Positions 51,469-64,000 of a stretch of 64,000 nt of DNA are shown one piece after another. The DNA is from Hevea brasiliensis (lineage: Eukaryota; Streptophyta; Magnoliopsida; Malpighiales; Euphorbiaceae): the NCBI RefSeq assembly GCF_030052815.1, contig NW_026614711.1:62001-126000 (forward strand). The letters are read 5' to 3'. How positions within the stretch are numbered: position 1 is the stretch's first letter; the number at the start of each line of letters is the position of its first letter. Under the pieces are notes generated by a model. That model saw nothing but the letters and a program-made list of their open reading frames with translations, ran no database searches and was not told the DNA's origin. The translations under genes were made by a program, and so were the position numbers.

Positions 51469-52574
51469 TTTTGCTCTGTCTCCTTTCTGAGAGATCAATG
51501 AGAGACGTTTGATATTTTATAGCGATTAGACACCCAGTTTCCGTTTGAAGAATGATCTCTATACATTGAAAGAATGGAAAATTCAAAGTTGAAAATCTAG
51601 AAAAGATTCTTAGATAACCACTGGCATATACACATTTTCTTGTTGAGATCATCAGCAAATATTTCAATTCCTCCATGGTTGGAACAGGAATCATTGACAA
51701 TATGCTTCGGGTAATCGTCGGTATAAGGATAAATGTCTTTAGGCGGTGGTCCTTGTGCCATTCAAGAATCAACCAGCAGCTTCAGGTTTGATTTGATTGC
51801 AAAGCAACGCATATGTTTCTTTGTTAGTAATGCAGCTTTAATAATGGAGAGCAAATTTAGTATTTCATGAGTGAGGAGAGGAATATTTCTGAGGCTATTT
51901 GATGATGTTTTGTGACATTGAAAAGGCCTAGCTCGATGGTTTTTGAAAATAACTTGAAAATTAAAAATTAAGCATGTGGAATATTATACCCAATTCACGT
52001 TATAAAAATTATAGAGATATTCAATCCCTTCTTTGTAAAAAGCTCCAATATACGTCGGATTGTTCTGATGCAGATACGTACACATATATTTGCCGTTCGA
52101 CAAAATCACATGACAAACAACAGCCAACCTCATTGGCTAGTAGTCAAATGAGTATAGTAGTAGTAGGGAGAAATTTTAGAATACAACACATACAACACAA
52201 GATTGAAATTAATCCGCTAGTTATTATTTGATCCCTCATGCCTCCATTGAATATATATATATATACTCTCCTCCATTATGTCAACTAATATTTTTTTAGG
52301 CTTATTGAAAAGATAATTATCAAAATAAAAATTATGGAAGAAGGATAAATACAATAATATTGGATTTTCAATGATAATTATAAAAAAGTTAAAAAATAAA
52401 ATTTTAAATTCAAATAATGAAAATTAGATAAAATTTTAATTACTTTAAAAATTTTAGTCAATTCTAATAAAATTAAAAGGATTAAATAAAATGAACAAAA
52501 TGTGATAAAATTTAATTTTTATTTATTTATTTATTTATTTGATAGTAGATTTTTTTTTTAAGAAACATATTAAA
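51469..52574. other. Upstream region of the BBE-like gene and intergenic DNA
   Basis: Holds the presumed 5' UTR and promoter of the BBE-like gene (transcription to the left). No unambiguous TATA box was chosen among several AT-rich candidates. A short TA run occurs at 52250-52266. No further gene recognised. Confidence 0.45.
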
Positions 52575-53284
52575 CTAATAGTCAAGTAAACTAAGCCAAA
52601 TAGCATGACAGTCATTTAATGCAATGCACGAAAATCCAAGATCTAGTAAAATATCAATAATGCTAATAGAAAATTATATATATATATATATATAAAGAGT
52701 AAAGGGGACATGAACCACTCTTTATTTAGTATTTCTATTTATTTTTTTTTATTTAAATTTTTTTCCCTATATTTTTATGTTTTGATTGAACCAATTAACA
52801 TATTTTTGAAATTTTAATTTAATATTTTTATATAATTATTAATTATTACATTAGAAATATAACTATATTCATTGTATATGTTTCCATTTTTAATATTTTA
52901 TTATTATTAAAATGATTGATGATGGGATTGACTTTTAATTCAAGGTCTCCCATAACAGTTTTCTTAAATAATAAGATATAATAAAATAAAAGAGAAGTCT
53001 TGCTTGTGGTGGAAAATAATGGCATTTGATAATGAATATAGACTGAAAAAAAGGAAGACTTGTGATAGAAACCAAACAACACGCACCACAGAAATTGCTA
53101 AAAAAAGAGATCTTCATTTTAAATTGCTAAAAAATAGAAAAAAAAATTATATCATAATTATTATGGAAAATGATATAAAAAATTTAAAAATTTATATAGT
53201 TGACTTAAAGTCAAAGTCTCCTTTTAGGTTTGTATTTTGTATCAATAGAGGAAATGATCAATCCATATCGATAATATGATGATA

Positions 53285-53770
53285 TGTAAACTGAACCAAA
53301 CAGCACGGCAGCCACTTGATGCAATGCATGGAAAAAGCCAACATCCAATAGAACATTAAAAATAATATAAATTAAAAATTAAAAAATACTTAATTAATAA
53401 ATTAAAATATAAAATATTAGTAACTCAAATCTCTCTGTTCATTTTAAATTTCAAATAGAGTTTTATATAATAAAATTCTCAAATTTTATAAATTCACTTT
53501 ATTTATCTGTTAATTTATGATTTTAAATAATCCATCTAATAATATGACGTTTAATAAATGTATAATTTAATTTCTTTCACAATTTTTAACCATAAAAATG
53601 TGTTTATTTAAAATATTAAAAAAACAATTATAAACTATAAAATTTTGTTCAAAATTTAGTAATTACAGTTGCAAATTCAAAATTTTAAGTCATATATTAT
53701 TATATTTATGCATACAAAAAGCACAAAAAAAAATGCTAAAATTATAATAATAAAAAAAAATCTTACAACC
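53285..53770 (+). repeat. Block P, copy 2
   Basis: Homologous to 57165-57720 from GTAAACTGA...CAAACAGCACGG through ATGCATACAAAAAGCACAAA. The start is also similar to 52575-52665. Non-coding. Confidence 0.75.
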
Positions 53771-54334
53771 TATACATGCATGGTTGATTTTTTTGTAACT
53801 TTTTCGTGAAGTTTTTATTTTATTTTTTAATTTTTATCTCTGTTAATGAAACTTTATATAAGAGTTTTTTATTGTAAAAATTTTTTATTTTGAGAAATAA
53901 ATTAATTATTGTATATACAATTATTATCGTTAATCTATTTTATCAACTAAATTTAGATTATCGAAATGGTTCTCTCATAACAGTTTTCATAAATAATATA
54001 GACATAACAAAATAAAAGAGAAGTTTTGCTTGCGGTGGAAAATAATGGCATTTGATAATGAATATAGACCGAAAGAAGAGGAAGACTTGTGATAGAAAAT
54101 GATAGCTTTAATTTATTATAAAAGTTAAAACCAAATAACACTCTCACTAACATCATCGATAGACTTTGATTGAATAAGTTAACAATTGTGAAAATGCACT
54201 CATAATTGAAAAAAAAACATTAATATCTTGAGATAGAACTGAATAATTATTTAGTTGAATTTACATTACATTGTTATTATTAATAAAAAAAAATTTGAAT
54301 TTAGGCTCAAAACAAAATTAAGAGTTAATTTTTC

Positions 54335-54690
54335 TGAATAAAGTTAACATTTTCACTCAAAGTGGTCTATACTTTATATATTCATCCAAATATGACATGA
54401 AATTCTTAAGCAAAATGCAATTCAAAATGACATGACTCACACCCACCTGAAAAATAATAAACTGGTACATTTTTTATATTAATCAACTTATTTGAAAATT
54501 TAAAATTAAATAATACATATTTTATACTATATATCAAATATAAAGTTGTATAAGCTGTTATTAAAAATATAAGATAATATATTGTTATATTCTTATAAAA
54601 ATTTAAAAATCTAGTTAATAAATATTTAAAAATAAAAATTTTAATTTCAATTTATTGGCATATAATTATTCAAAGTTTTAATGTTATCAT
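54335..54690. repeat. Dispersed repeat related to 7980-8470 and 18300-18600
   Basis: Contains TTAACATTTTCACTC, GACATGAAATTCTTA and ATTGTTATATTCTTATAAAA in the same order as at 7990-8400. The latter part is also in unit B (18330-18560). A third, separate copy of this AT-rich family. Confidence 0.6.
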
Positions 54691-55600
54691 CAGGTTCTTT
54701 CTTAATGCTTCGTTGTACAATAAAGAATAACATATAATTTATATATGCAGCAGTAGCCTTCTTTTCGAATTCCCAGAAAGAAATGATAAAAGTATGGGAA
54801 GAGAGTTTATATCTTGCACTTACAGTTTGGACAACAGAAGCTTAAAAATGTAAATGAATAGAATAATTCATTATAGCTCTAATCAGCTTAATTACACAGT
54901 ATATCAAGTTAATCTTGGTAGAAGAGAAGTTGCAGCTCAATATTGTATTCTAATGAGATGTTATTGTTTGGTAAATTTTATTTATTATTTGGTGATAATT
55001 ATTTTTTTCTTGTTGACAGAATTGCATAAATTCAAGTAATCTTTTGAAAAATGAAGTGTGAATGTTGTAAAGACTACTCCAACTTGTGACAAGGGAACAA
55101 GAAAGAAAAAGTATGCAGTTTGATTAATATTTGATAGCTTTCAAAACCAATAACGGGGTTCATAGATATGAAATTATTTCATTTACGTAGAAGGGAAGTC
55201 TTACAACTTGTGGAAAATAATGAAATATATGATTATAAATATTAGAAATTATAGATTTTGATTATGATAGTTATGAGTGAGGAAAAAAAATACACAATGG
55301 CAAGTCAAGTCTCCCTTAAAATGATGAATATGATTTGTGATTCAGAAATGTCATCTTGGTGCGTGAAGACTTTTCTTGCGTGTGATTATTGGGCAAAAAG
55401 AAGGAATAGCTTTGTGGAATGGACTACCAAAACCATCTAGCACGCTTTACACAGTTAATTTTTAATGAGACTTTATATAATTTTTTTTTATGAAAATTTT
55501 TTTATTTTAAAAAATAAATCAATTTGTGGTGTCACAATTTGATACAATTGACCATTATCAAATTCCTTGATTTTTGAGCTAAATTGAACTTAAATTAAAA
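54690..55600 (+). repeat. Block Q, copy 1
   Basis: Homologous to 57800-58625 (cores AATGATAAA, ATAATTCATTATAGCTCTAAT, GTTGCAGCTCAATATTGTATT, ATGATGAATATGATTTGTGA). A short open frame here (55258-55440) is broken in copy 2 and is not credible as a gene. Confidence 0.75.
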
Positions 55601-55689
55601 CTTTTAAGTTAAATTAGATAAAAAATTAAAAATAAGTAAAATTAAACTTTTCAAATAAATACAGAAATATAATAGAGCTTTAAACCAGA

Positions 55690-55935
55690 CAAAAATTGAT
55701 GTAACGTTATTTGAGCAATTTTTATGATTTCAAAGTGAAGCTAAATTACAGTTTTAGTATAGTATGAGAGAAAAAATTGAATTTGATTGTAGATTTTATA
55801 TGACAATCTACGAATGAAAATTATTTTTTACTTAAAAAATACCTAAATATTAGCAATGATATATAAATTGATGTAACTTTATTTGAACAATTTTTATGAT
55901 TTCAAAGTGAAGCTGAATTACAGTTTTAGTAGTGT
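55690..55935 (+). repeat. Short direct repeat
   Basis: The ~70-bp unit with TTTTTATGATTTCAAAGTGA and TACAGTTTTAGTA occurs at 55695-55760 and again at 55867-55935. Confidence 0.85.
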
Positions 55936-57164
55936 GAGAGGAAAAAAAATTTGAAACGTGAACCAATTTCTTTAGTTTCTCTCTATTTTGTAGAATTTTT
56001 TATTTGTTTTTTTTTTATTTTTATCCCTCTTAATCAGACTTTAGATAATTTTTTTTATTACGAAAATTTTTTACTTTAAAAAATAAATCAATTGTGATAT
56101 CACAATTTGATATAATTTATCATCATTAAATTATTTTATTAAATAAATTTAAACTCTCAAAATGTTATCCCACATACTGTGAATTAACTTATATGAAATT
56201 ATTTTAGAGAAATTGACTGAGTAATTTATATTATTGTTAATAGATATTTTTGTAAGAGAAATTTAGTGAATAACCTTTTTTTAATTTTTTTTAAATTAAG
56301 AAGTAATCTATATGAAATTATTTAATTTACACAGAAAATATATATGGTAATCAATGGATTAACTTCAAGTCAAGTATTATAAAAATAAATAAATAAATAA
56401 ATAATAAGAAAGTAAAGTAAAAAAAGAAGTGTTTTGGAGTCTCACATTAGTTAGTTACAAAAAAATTGAAATAGAATATAAAAAAGAGAAATTAAGTCTA
56501 ATTGACTTAAGTCATTTTGATAAAAATAACCTAAAGTTTAACAACTAGACCTCACTTATAGTCTTTAGTACTATATGAATTAGAGAATTTCACATAAAAT
56601 CAAAATAGGCCACAATCCAAGATAAAAAAAAAAAAAAGTATGGTAGCAGTGCCACAACTCTAGATGGACCACCGTGTAATTCAAGTGACAATCAAGGGAG
56701 AGCCAAGTCCAATAAATATTGCTTCATTTGATAATGAATATAGAGTGGAATAAGAGGAAGACTTGTGATAGAAAATGATGGCTTTAATTTATTATAAAAG
56801 TTAAAACCAAATAAGACGCTTACAAACATACACCACGACTTTTATTGAAGATGTTAATAATGATGAGATGTACTCATCATTTAATTAAGAAGACCTTAAT
56901 TTAATTTATATTATTTTATTATTTAACAATATGTATAAAAAATTTTCAATTAAATTTTGTGTTAAAAATAGATTTGATATGAATTTCAATAGCCTTAATC
57001 AACCTAAAAGTTTAAACTTATAGATAAGGGAATTATTTTATATCTCTATCAAATTAAATTTTTTCAAGTCTTAATGCCAAATCAATTCCAAAATGAATTA
57101 TGAATATTTAAAGCCAAAGCCTCCTTATAGGTTTGTATCAATGGATGGAATGATCATGAAATGT

Positions 57165-57720
57165 AAACTGAGACAAACAGCACGGCAGCCACTTGATGCA
57201 AATGCATGAAAAGCCAAGACCCAATAGAATATTAATAATATTACTTTCAAGAAAAATATATTAATAATATTAGTTGAAAAATTAAAATAAAACTTAATTA
57301 ATAAATAAAAATATAAAATATTAGTAAAATATGGATCACAAATCTCAAGTCTCTATTCATTACTTTAAAATTCAAATAGAGTTTTATGCAATAAATTTCT
57401 CAAACTTTACCACTTCACTTAATTTAATCTGTTAAATTATAATTTTGAATTATCAATGTAATAAAATTACGTTTTGTAAATATATAATTTAATTTCTTTC
57501 AAATTTTTAACCATAAAAAATGCAATTCACAATGATTTCTTTTGTGTTTTTTAAAATATTTTAAAAAACAATTATAAACTATAAAATTTTGTTAAAAATT
57601 AAGTAATTATAGTTGCAAATTTAAAATTTTAAGTCATATATAATTATAGTTATGCATACAAAAAGCACAAACAAAATGTTAAAATAATAATAATAAAAAT
57701 CTTAGAACCTGCAGATGCTT
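57165..57720 (+). repeat. Block P, copy 3
   Basis: Homologous to 53285-53770; see the shared core AGCACGGCAGCCACTTGATG. Ends shortly before block Q copy 2, whereas copy 2 of P is followed by a longer spacer. Confidence 0.75.
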
Positions 57721-57799
57721 CTATAACTTTGGAAGGTGAACCCTTTTTTTTTTGGTCTATTTTGTAAAAAATTTTTATTCTGAGCAAAAATTAATTATC

Positions 57800-58625
57800 G
57801 AGCAGGATTTATTATTTATGTATGTAGCAGTAACCTTCTTTTTGAATTCCCAAAAAGAAATGATAAAGCATGAGAAGAGAGTTTAGATCCAACACGTACA
57901 GTTTGGCCAATAGAAGCTTAAAAATATAAATGAATAGGATAATTCATTATAGCTCTAATTGATATGATTACTTAATGTATCATGTTAATCTGAGTAGAAG
58001 AGAAGTCGCAGCTCAATATTGTATTCTAAGGGGATGTTATTATTGTTAAGTAAATCTTATTTATTATTTGGTGATAGTTATTTTCTTATTGCATAAATTC
58101 AAGTAATCCGTTGGAAAATGAAATGTGAATGTTATAAAGACTTCTCCAATTTGTGACAAGGGAATAGGAAAGAGAAAGTATGCCATTTGATTAATATTTG
58201 ATAGCATTCAAAACCAAATAACACGGTTCATAGATATGAAATTATTTCATTTACGTGGAAGAGAAGTCTTGCAACTCGTGAAAAATAATGAAATATATGA
58301 TTATGAATATTAGAAAATTATATATTTTGATTATGATAGTTATGAGAGAAAAAACAAACAACACAATGGCAAGTGAAGTCTCCCTTAAAATGATGAATAT
58401 GATTTGTGATTCAGTAATGTCATCTTGGCGCGTGGAGACTTTTCTTGCATTGTGATTATTACGGAAAAAGAAAGAATAATTTTGTGGAATGGACTACCAA
58501 AACCATTTAGCACGCCTTATACAATTAATTTTTAATCGAGACTTTATATAATTTTTTATTATGAAAATTTTTTTATTTAAAAAAAAAATCAATTTGTGGT
58601 ATCACAATTTAATACAATTGACCAT
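57800..58625 (+). repeat. Block Q, copy 2
   Basis: Homologous to 54690-55600 with frequent small indels. Followed by the block seen also at 56040-56240 (TCACAATTT...AATTGACCATCATTAA). Confidence 0.75.
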
Positions 58626-59291
58626 CATTAATTTGCTTTACAAATGAATTTATACTCTCAAAATCTTAATGCAAAGAACTAACTTATATAAAATTATTTA
58701 AGAGAATTTTAGTGAATAGTCTATTTCTTTTTTAATTCTTTTTTTAATTAAGAAGTAATTTATATATTTAATTTACACACAGAAAATATATATTATGAAT
58801 TGATAAACTTCAAGTCAAGGTCTCTCATAAAAGGGAAAAAAATTATAATTAATTTCATAAATAATATTAATATAAAGTAAAAGAGAAGTGTTGGTTTTTA
58901 TAGAAAATAATAACATTTGATAATAAATATAGAGTAGAAGAAGAGAAAGATATTTGGCACAAAATGATAGCTATAAAATCAAAAAAATACGCTCAATAAA
59001 CATACACTTTCATTGAAGATGGTAACAATTTTGAAATGCATTTATCATATTTAATTAATGTGTTTGTATGCCTATATGAATTAAAGATGTAAATTAAATT
59101 TGTAATTTTGACAGCTTTATAAAATTTTTTTATTACAATAATATTTAAAAAATATTTTTTATTATAATAATTTTTTATAATAATATGTTTATTAAAATAA
59201 TATATTATTTATAGCAGTAATAAGAGTAACATCTCCCTAAGGGATTTTTTATTACAAGCCATTACTTCACTCTTCTCTAGGCTAACAAATT

Positions 59292-61701
59292 TGTCACGAC
59301 CCAACCTATGGGCCGGACCGGCACTAGGACCTGAGCCAGCTTAAAGCCCCCGAGGCCCATAGTAAACCTAACTATTCCTCAAATCCATAACCAGGCCCAC
59401 AACTTAGGCCCAATATGCATATAAAATAATTTAAATTAAACTGTTATAATAATATTTTGAGCCAACTTAACCCAGAAATTTTCAGAAACTAAAATCAGGG
59501 GAGCCCAGCTCAACCCTGTTATCTCATTTACAAACTGTTTAAGTACCGTTTAAGTACCGTACAAATCTTCATTTATTAATTTCAAAAATTTAAATTAACA
59601 CAATTTCTAACAAGGTCCACACTATTACAAACACATGCGGAGTTCTAGATTTTAAATTTAGAAAAGATAGTAAAACAATTAAATAATCGACGTTAAACCT
59701 GCGAGGAAGAAAACAGGTTGCTCTGTAAAATAACTCCTCCTATGGCCTGGAAAAATATTGAACAGGAGTGAGCGTTCGACTCAGAGAGTAAAATATCAAT
59801 TTTAACCATAATCTCTATAACTATCTAAAACTAATGCACCCTGTAGAGTGAAATGCAACACCAGCAATAATTTCACATAATAACATCAAAAAGGTAATTT
59901 GGAGCACTCACACACCCAGTAATATCAATCGTAATATATGGGAGCTGATCCCCTATACAGCTCTCTTAAATCCAACTTGGTGCCAGCGAAGAACTCAAGC
60001 CGGACTTTCGCTTAATAAACCAAATCGGGGTCCCAGCGAAGAACTCAAGCCGTGACTACCCCCGAAGGATCGAGTCCCAGCGAAGATCTCAAGCCGTGAC
60101 TACCGTCTGTCCATAGTCCACACCACATCACGCACGCGCCACGCATACGCTGCTGCTCCAAATTACCACAACAACATCCATGGCACTTTATGATTATGAA
60201 TGCATCATAAATCGTGCCTAGAGTTTATATCCATAAATATATGCATATTAGTGATGCATGGACATGCGTGATCATATAAGAATATCTAAATTACACTTTA
60301 AATTTATATTTTACTCACGATTACAGATGACTATTGTGGTGCTTTGGATGCGAGAAAAATGGTGACCTCGATCACCTAATAATTAAATTATAAATTTATT
60401 AGTACTAAGTTAATATAAAACTCTAAAGAGGCAATAGACGGCTAATTCATGCCTAAATCCAGTGAGTTTTCCCTATACCTGGAACCTACCCAACCTACAA
60501 AAAGGCTCAAATAACACTTCTAAATTCTCAATTTCTACAATCACATCTCATCAATATCACGTGGCCCCTCCTGGGCCCTCCAAATCAGACAATACTCAAA
60601 ATCTTAAAAATTACGTTTTAGTCCCTATAATTAACATTTTGCAAAAATCTACTCAAACAAGCTCTAAAAATTCTGAAATTTTGCTCCGCGGTCCCTAATA
60701 ATATTATAAGACTATTGCAAAAGGAATTATAATTTTTCGATCATCCACGAATATTTTATGAATTTTATTCTAAATCGATATTCGTCGAAAATGAGCAACT
60801 TGGAGTTCGGGTTTGCCTATGCCAATTCTGACACTTGGAACGCGTCCAGAACGTCTGAAAATGCTAGGATTGACTATAATATCGACCATGTTCTGAGACG
60901 GGCCATCAGGCAGCCAGATATGGCTGAAAATGCAGTCCCGACGCCGGTGAGCTATCCTCGATCCGATCGCTCCTAATTTAAGTCTAAATTTTGTTAATAA
61001 TTATCATAAAATTATTTTTAAATTTTAGAAATCGAAAAAGTTCAAAAATCTCACCAAGCGATCTGGACCGTCCGATTATCGCCTTTTTCAAACAGTGTCC
61101 GATTGGAGCGGGACCAGTCCTATCTCGAAGATCTCGTCGTCCTGAATCCATCGGTGGCCTCGGATTTCCGATCCGATGGTCGTATCGCCGGAAAAGTGAC
61201 CGGAAACTGAGAAACCCATATGATTTTCTTCCAACTTTCCCTCACCGGTTCTCTTTCCTCCGGCCATCAAACGGGGTGCCACTGGTCTCATCTGAAAGTT
61301 CATCATCTTGGGAGTCCGTGGCACTTGAAATCACCAGAAATGGTCGTCGGAGTTGGCCGGGGCGACGCCGCGAAGTCGGGCCCCCGGTCGCGCGTTCTCC
61401 CTCTCTCCTCTCTTTCCTCTCTCCTTCTCTCTCCTTCTGCTGTCCCTGCTCATTCTTTGCAGCCGCTGGTGGTTGCTCCGCACGGGGAGGCGCGGTACTT
61501 CAGAAACCTTGGACGCCGGCGGGCGAAAATGGGAGGGAGAGAGTGAGGGGGAGAGTAGAGTCGGGGAGAGAGAAATGGGGAGTCCGCGTTTTTTCTTTGT
61601 TTCTGCAGTTTTTTTTTTTTTTTAAATGTTGCGATGTGGTGGGTTTACCTTTGTCACGCATGTGATCAAATCATTTCATTTTTTTTTTTCCGGTTGTTAC
61701 A
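59292..61701 (+). mobile_element. Solo LTR (2410 bp), same family as 23008-25658, TSD AAATT
   Basis: Starts TGTCACGACCCAACC and ends CCGGTTGTTACA, with AAATT at 59287-59291 and 61702-61706. The interior keeps the family core (GAACAGGAGTGAGCGTTCGA at about 59760-59779), the CCAGCGAAGAACTCAAGCCG series (59985-60100) and a GC-rich 3' block (61340-61560). Open frames within it, up to 224 codons, lack any domain and are LTR sequence. Confidence 0.9.
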
Positions 61702-62365
61702 AAATTTGTGTATAAATGAGTGAATGATTAATGGGAGTTAACGGTTAACCTTGACGTATCAAATAAGGGTAACGAGAGGCAACTCATTACACAAGCAATT
61801 TTTCCCCCCATTACCCTCAAAATAAATGCAACACGCTCCTAGATGTGATTGATTTGATAATTGAATACTTATTTAACTTAAATATTATTATTGTTATTAT
61901 TTAACATTATGAACAGAAAATTTTCAATTAAACTTTATGATAAAAATAAATTTACTATGAATTTCAATAACCTTAATTAAACTTTTCCAAGTCTTAATGC
62001 CGATTCGATTTGAAAATGAATTATGAAAATATTGAATTTTATTTATTTATATTATTATTTGTCTATTACTATGTTTAAGATATCATCATTTAAAATTGTT
62101 AAAAAAATACAAGAGAAGTGATGCTTCTTATGAAAAATAATAATATTTAATAATGAATACGGAATGAAAAAAGCGAAAGATTTTGTGGTTTAAAATGAGC
62201 TTTAAAACCAGATCATATGCTTAGTAAATATACTGACTTTAATTAAACAAGTTAGCAATTTGTTTTGCTTCTTGTGGAAAATAATAGCATTTGGGGATAA
62301 TTTACACTTGTTATCCTCAAATTTTAGGGGATGTTTAATGTCAGTCATCTAATTTCAATTTGTAA

Positions 62366-62395
62366 AATAATAATAATAATAATAATAATAATAAT
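62366..62395 (+). repeat. (AAT)n microsatellite
   Basis: About nine AAT units in non-coding DNA. Confidence 0.9.
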
Positions 62396-62759
62396 TAAAA
62401 AAAATCCTAAAACTTAAAGTTTAGTATCACAAAAATCCATTGATACTTGTTTTATCTGTTATGGTAGGTTTTTCAGTTTATTAAAAGTTAAAATTACCTA
62501 AATACCTCCTAATATCCATCTTTTTCTTTAATTTTTTAATTTATTTTTTTAATGTATATAATTAATACACGATAATTATTTATAAAAGAATTATTTATTT
62601 ATAAAATGTTTTTATTTTATTTATTAATTAAATTGTTATCATTGAAGATGTTAACAATTTTGAAATGTATTTATCATTTAATTAATGTGTTTGTATGCCT
62701 ATATGAATTAAAGATATAAATTAAATTTGTAATGTTGAAAGCCTGATAAAAATTTTTTA

Positions 62760-64000
62760 TGTCACGACCCAACCTATGGGCCAAACCGGCACTAGGACCT
62801 GGGCCAGCCTAAAGCCTCCGAGGCCCGTAGTAAGCCTTAACTATTCATTAACCCAACTCTAAGGCCCATTTGGGCCCAATATCAAGAAAACAAACGGACA
62901 GAGTCCGGCCATAAAATGGACTTTCCAACGGGGAGTTTTCGACTCACCCGACATGTAAACACAATAAACAATCCATTGGGGAGCTCAGCTCACCCTCCAC
63001 ATACTCATCAACATAATAATAAATGGGAGCTCAGCTCCCTCATCCAATCCATCAAACAGACTTTAAATATTAAGTTTACAGGTCCAACATGAATACAATA
63101 TTACAGACCAATTTCAAATAATTACTGCTAACACATGCGGAAATTCTAGGAGTAATTAAAATTACACAATATTGATAAACAACCTGCGAGGTAAAAAGGC
63201 AAGTTAACCCAGAACAAAATATCCTCCTGTGGCCTGTAAAAATTTTTGAACAGGAGTGAGCGTTCGACTCAGAGAGTAAAATATCAATCTTAACTATAAT
63301 CTCTATAACTATCTGAAACTAATGCAACCTATAGAGTGAAATGCAACATACACAACATTTTCACATCATAACATCAAAAAGGTAATTTGGAGCACTCACA
63401 CACCCTGTAGTATCAATCATAACATATGGGAGTGATCCCTATCTGACTCTCTTAAATCCAACTGGTGCCGGTAATTACTCAAGCTCGGACTTCCACTTAA
63501 TAACCAAATCGAGGGTCCCAAGAATTACTCAAGCGTGACTACCCCTCGAAGGCGGGTCGGCCAATTACTCAAGCGTGACTACCCCGTCTATCCATAGTCC
63601 ACACCACATCACACGCACGCCAACGCACGCACACTGCTCCAAATTACCACAACAACATCCATGGTACATCAACAGTTATGAATGCAACATAAATCGTGCC
63701 TAGAGTTTAACTACATAAATATATGCATATAAGTGATGCATGGGCATCGAACATATAATAATATCGAAATTATAATTAAAATTAATATTTTACTCACAGA
63801 CTTGACGATAAATTACTGTGGCGGCTGGGCGGAGGAAGAAGGCTGTCCCGGCTCACCTGACAATCATATTACATTTATTTAATACAATCTGACTCAATAC
63901 AAATAAAGAAAAAGACCAATTACGTCCTAAGTCGTGCGAAAATCCGCAGTCTCCCCTATACCTAGGACCTACCCAACCTGAAAAAGGGCTAAAAATGCAC
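62760..64000 (+). mobile_element. LTR of the same family, running off the window
   Basis: Starts TGTCACGACCCAACC at 62760 and is collinear with the first ~1.24 kb of the solo LTRs at 23008 and 59292, being closer to the former (shared GGGGAGCTCAGCTCACC-type and GGCGGCTGGGCGGAGGA segments). The left flank 62755-62759 is TTTTA. Whether it is solo or part of a full element cannot be seen. Confidence 0.85.

Larger units (their letters stand above)
52575..62755. repeat. Cluster of diverged direct duplications, non-coding
   Basis: At least four blocks recur in the same orientation. Block R (core CATTTGATAATGAATATAGA then GAAGACTTGTGATAGAAA) is at about 52990, 54010, 56720, 58870 and 62110. Block P (core AGCACGGCAGCCACTTGATG) is at 53285 and 57165, with a weaker copy at 52575. 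Block Q is at 54690 and 57800. Block T (TTTTCAATTAAA..., CAAGTCTTAATGCC) is at about 56930 and 61910. A 110-bp block at 59010 recurs at 62640. No conserved reading frame spans any block. A solo LTR (59292-61701) interrupts the cluster. Confidence 0.7.

Noticed and set aside
51386..51772. 128-codon minus-strand open frame as an independent gene
   Set aside because: It overlaps the real signal-peptide start of the BBE-like gene in a different frame; only the 51468-51379 frame joins the enzyme.
55258..55440. 60-codon open frame duplicated in part at 58330-58500
   Set aside because: The second copy is frameshifted and substitutions show no codon pattern; the conservation is explained by the block Q duplication.
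60991..61665. 224-codon open frame
   Set aside because: Entirely within the solo LTR 59292-61701, Ser/Arg-rich with no domain, and not conserved in the sister LTR.

Overview
The window is repeat-rich, AT-rich nuclear DNA from a flowering plant: plant LRR receptor-like proteins, a berberine-bridge-enzyme-like oxidase, a domesticated Harbinger (ALP1-type) gene, and Copia and Gypsy LTR retrotransposons nested in each other. The solo-LTR family starting TGTCACGACCCAACC suggests Malpighiales, perhaps Euphorbiaceae, but that is a weak guess. No prokaryotic, viral or CRISPR feature was seen.

Layout. 0-7.2 kb: two tandem copies of an intron-containing LRR receptor-like-protein gene. Copy 1 stops inside the island domain. 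Copy 2 keeps the last LRRs, transmembrane segment and tail but has lost one small LRR exon. 8.1-22.1 kb: a segment holding an ALP1-like gene is directly duplicated. The left copy is a fragment split by a 7.3-kb Copia element with 2-kb LTRs; the right copy (20716-22005, minus) is intact and intronless. Each copy carries a MITE-like insertion that the other lacks. 23.0-25.7 kb: a solo LTR with perfect 5-bp TSDs. 29.0-47.7 kb: an LEA-2/NHL pseudogene fragment, then a pile of decayed Copia and Gypsy elements and solo LTRs inserted into one another.

47.9-51.5 kb holds the most informative locus. A BBE-like FAD oxidase gene on the minus strand is split by a 2.0-kb internally deleted Copia element with a perfect 5-bp TSD (GCTAT). 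The signal-peptide end lies at 51379-51468, and the mature-enzyme part runs in frame from 49354 to 47858 with no other lesion. 52.5-62.8 kb is non-coding DNA built from diverged direct duplications, with a second solo LTR (59292-61701, TSD AAATT). A third member of the same LTR family runs off the right edge from 62760.

The only long host reading frames without lesions are RLP copy 2 (its 5' exons are not visible), the ALP1-like gene, and the BBE-like gene apart from its insertion. They do not form a pathway. The shared theme is tandem duplication plus transposon insertion breaking and remodelling stress or defence-type genes. Boundaries given as TG...CA with TSDs were read directly from the bases; family and clade names rest on recognised motifs and were not checked by search.
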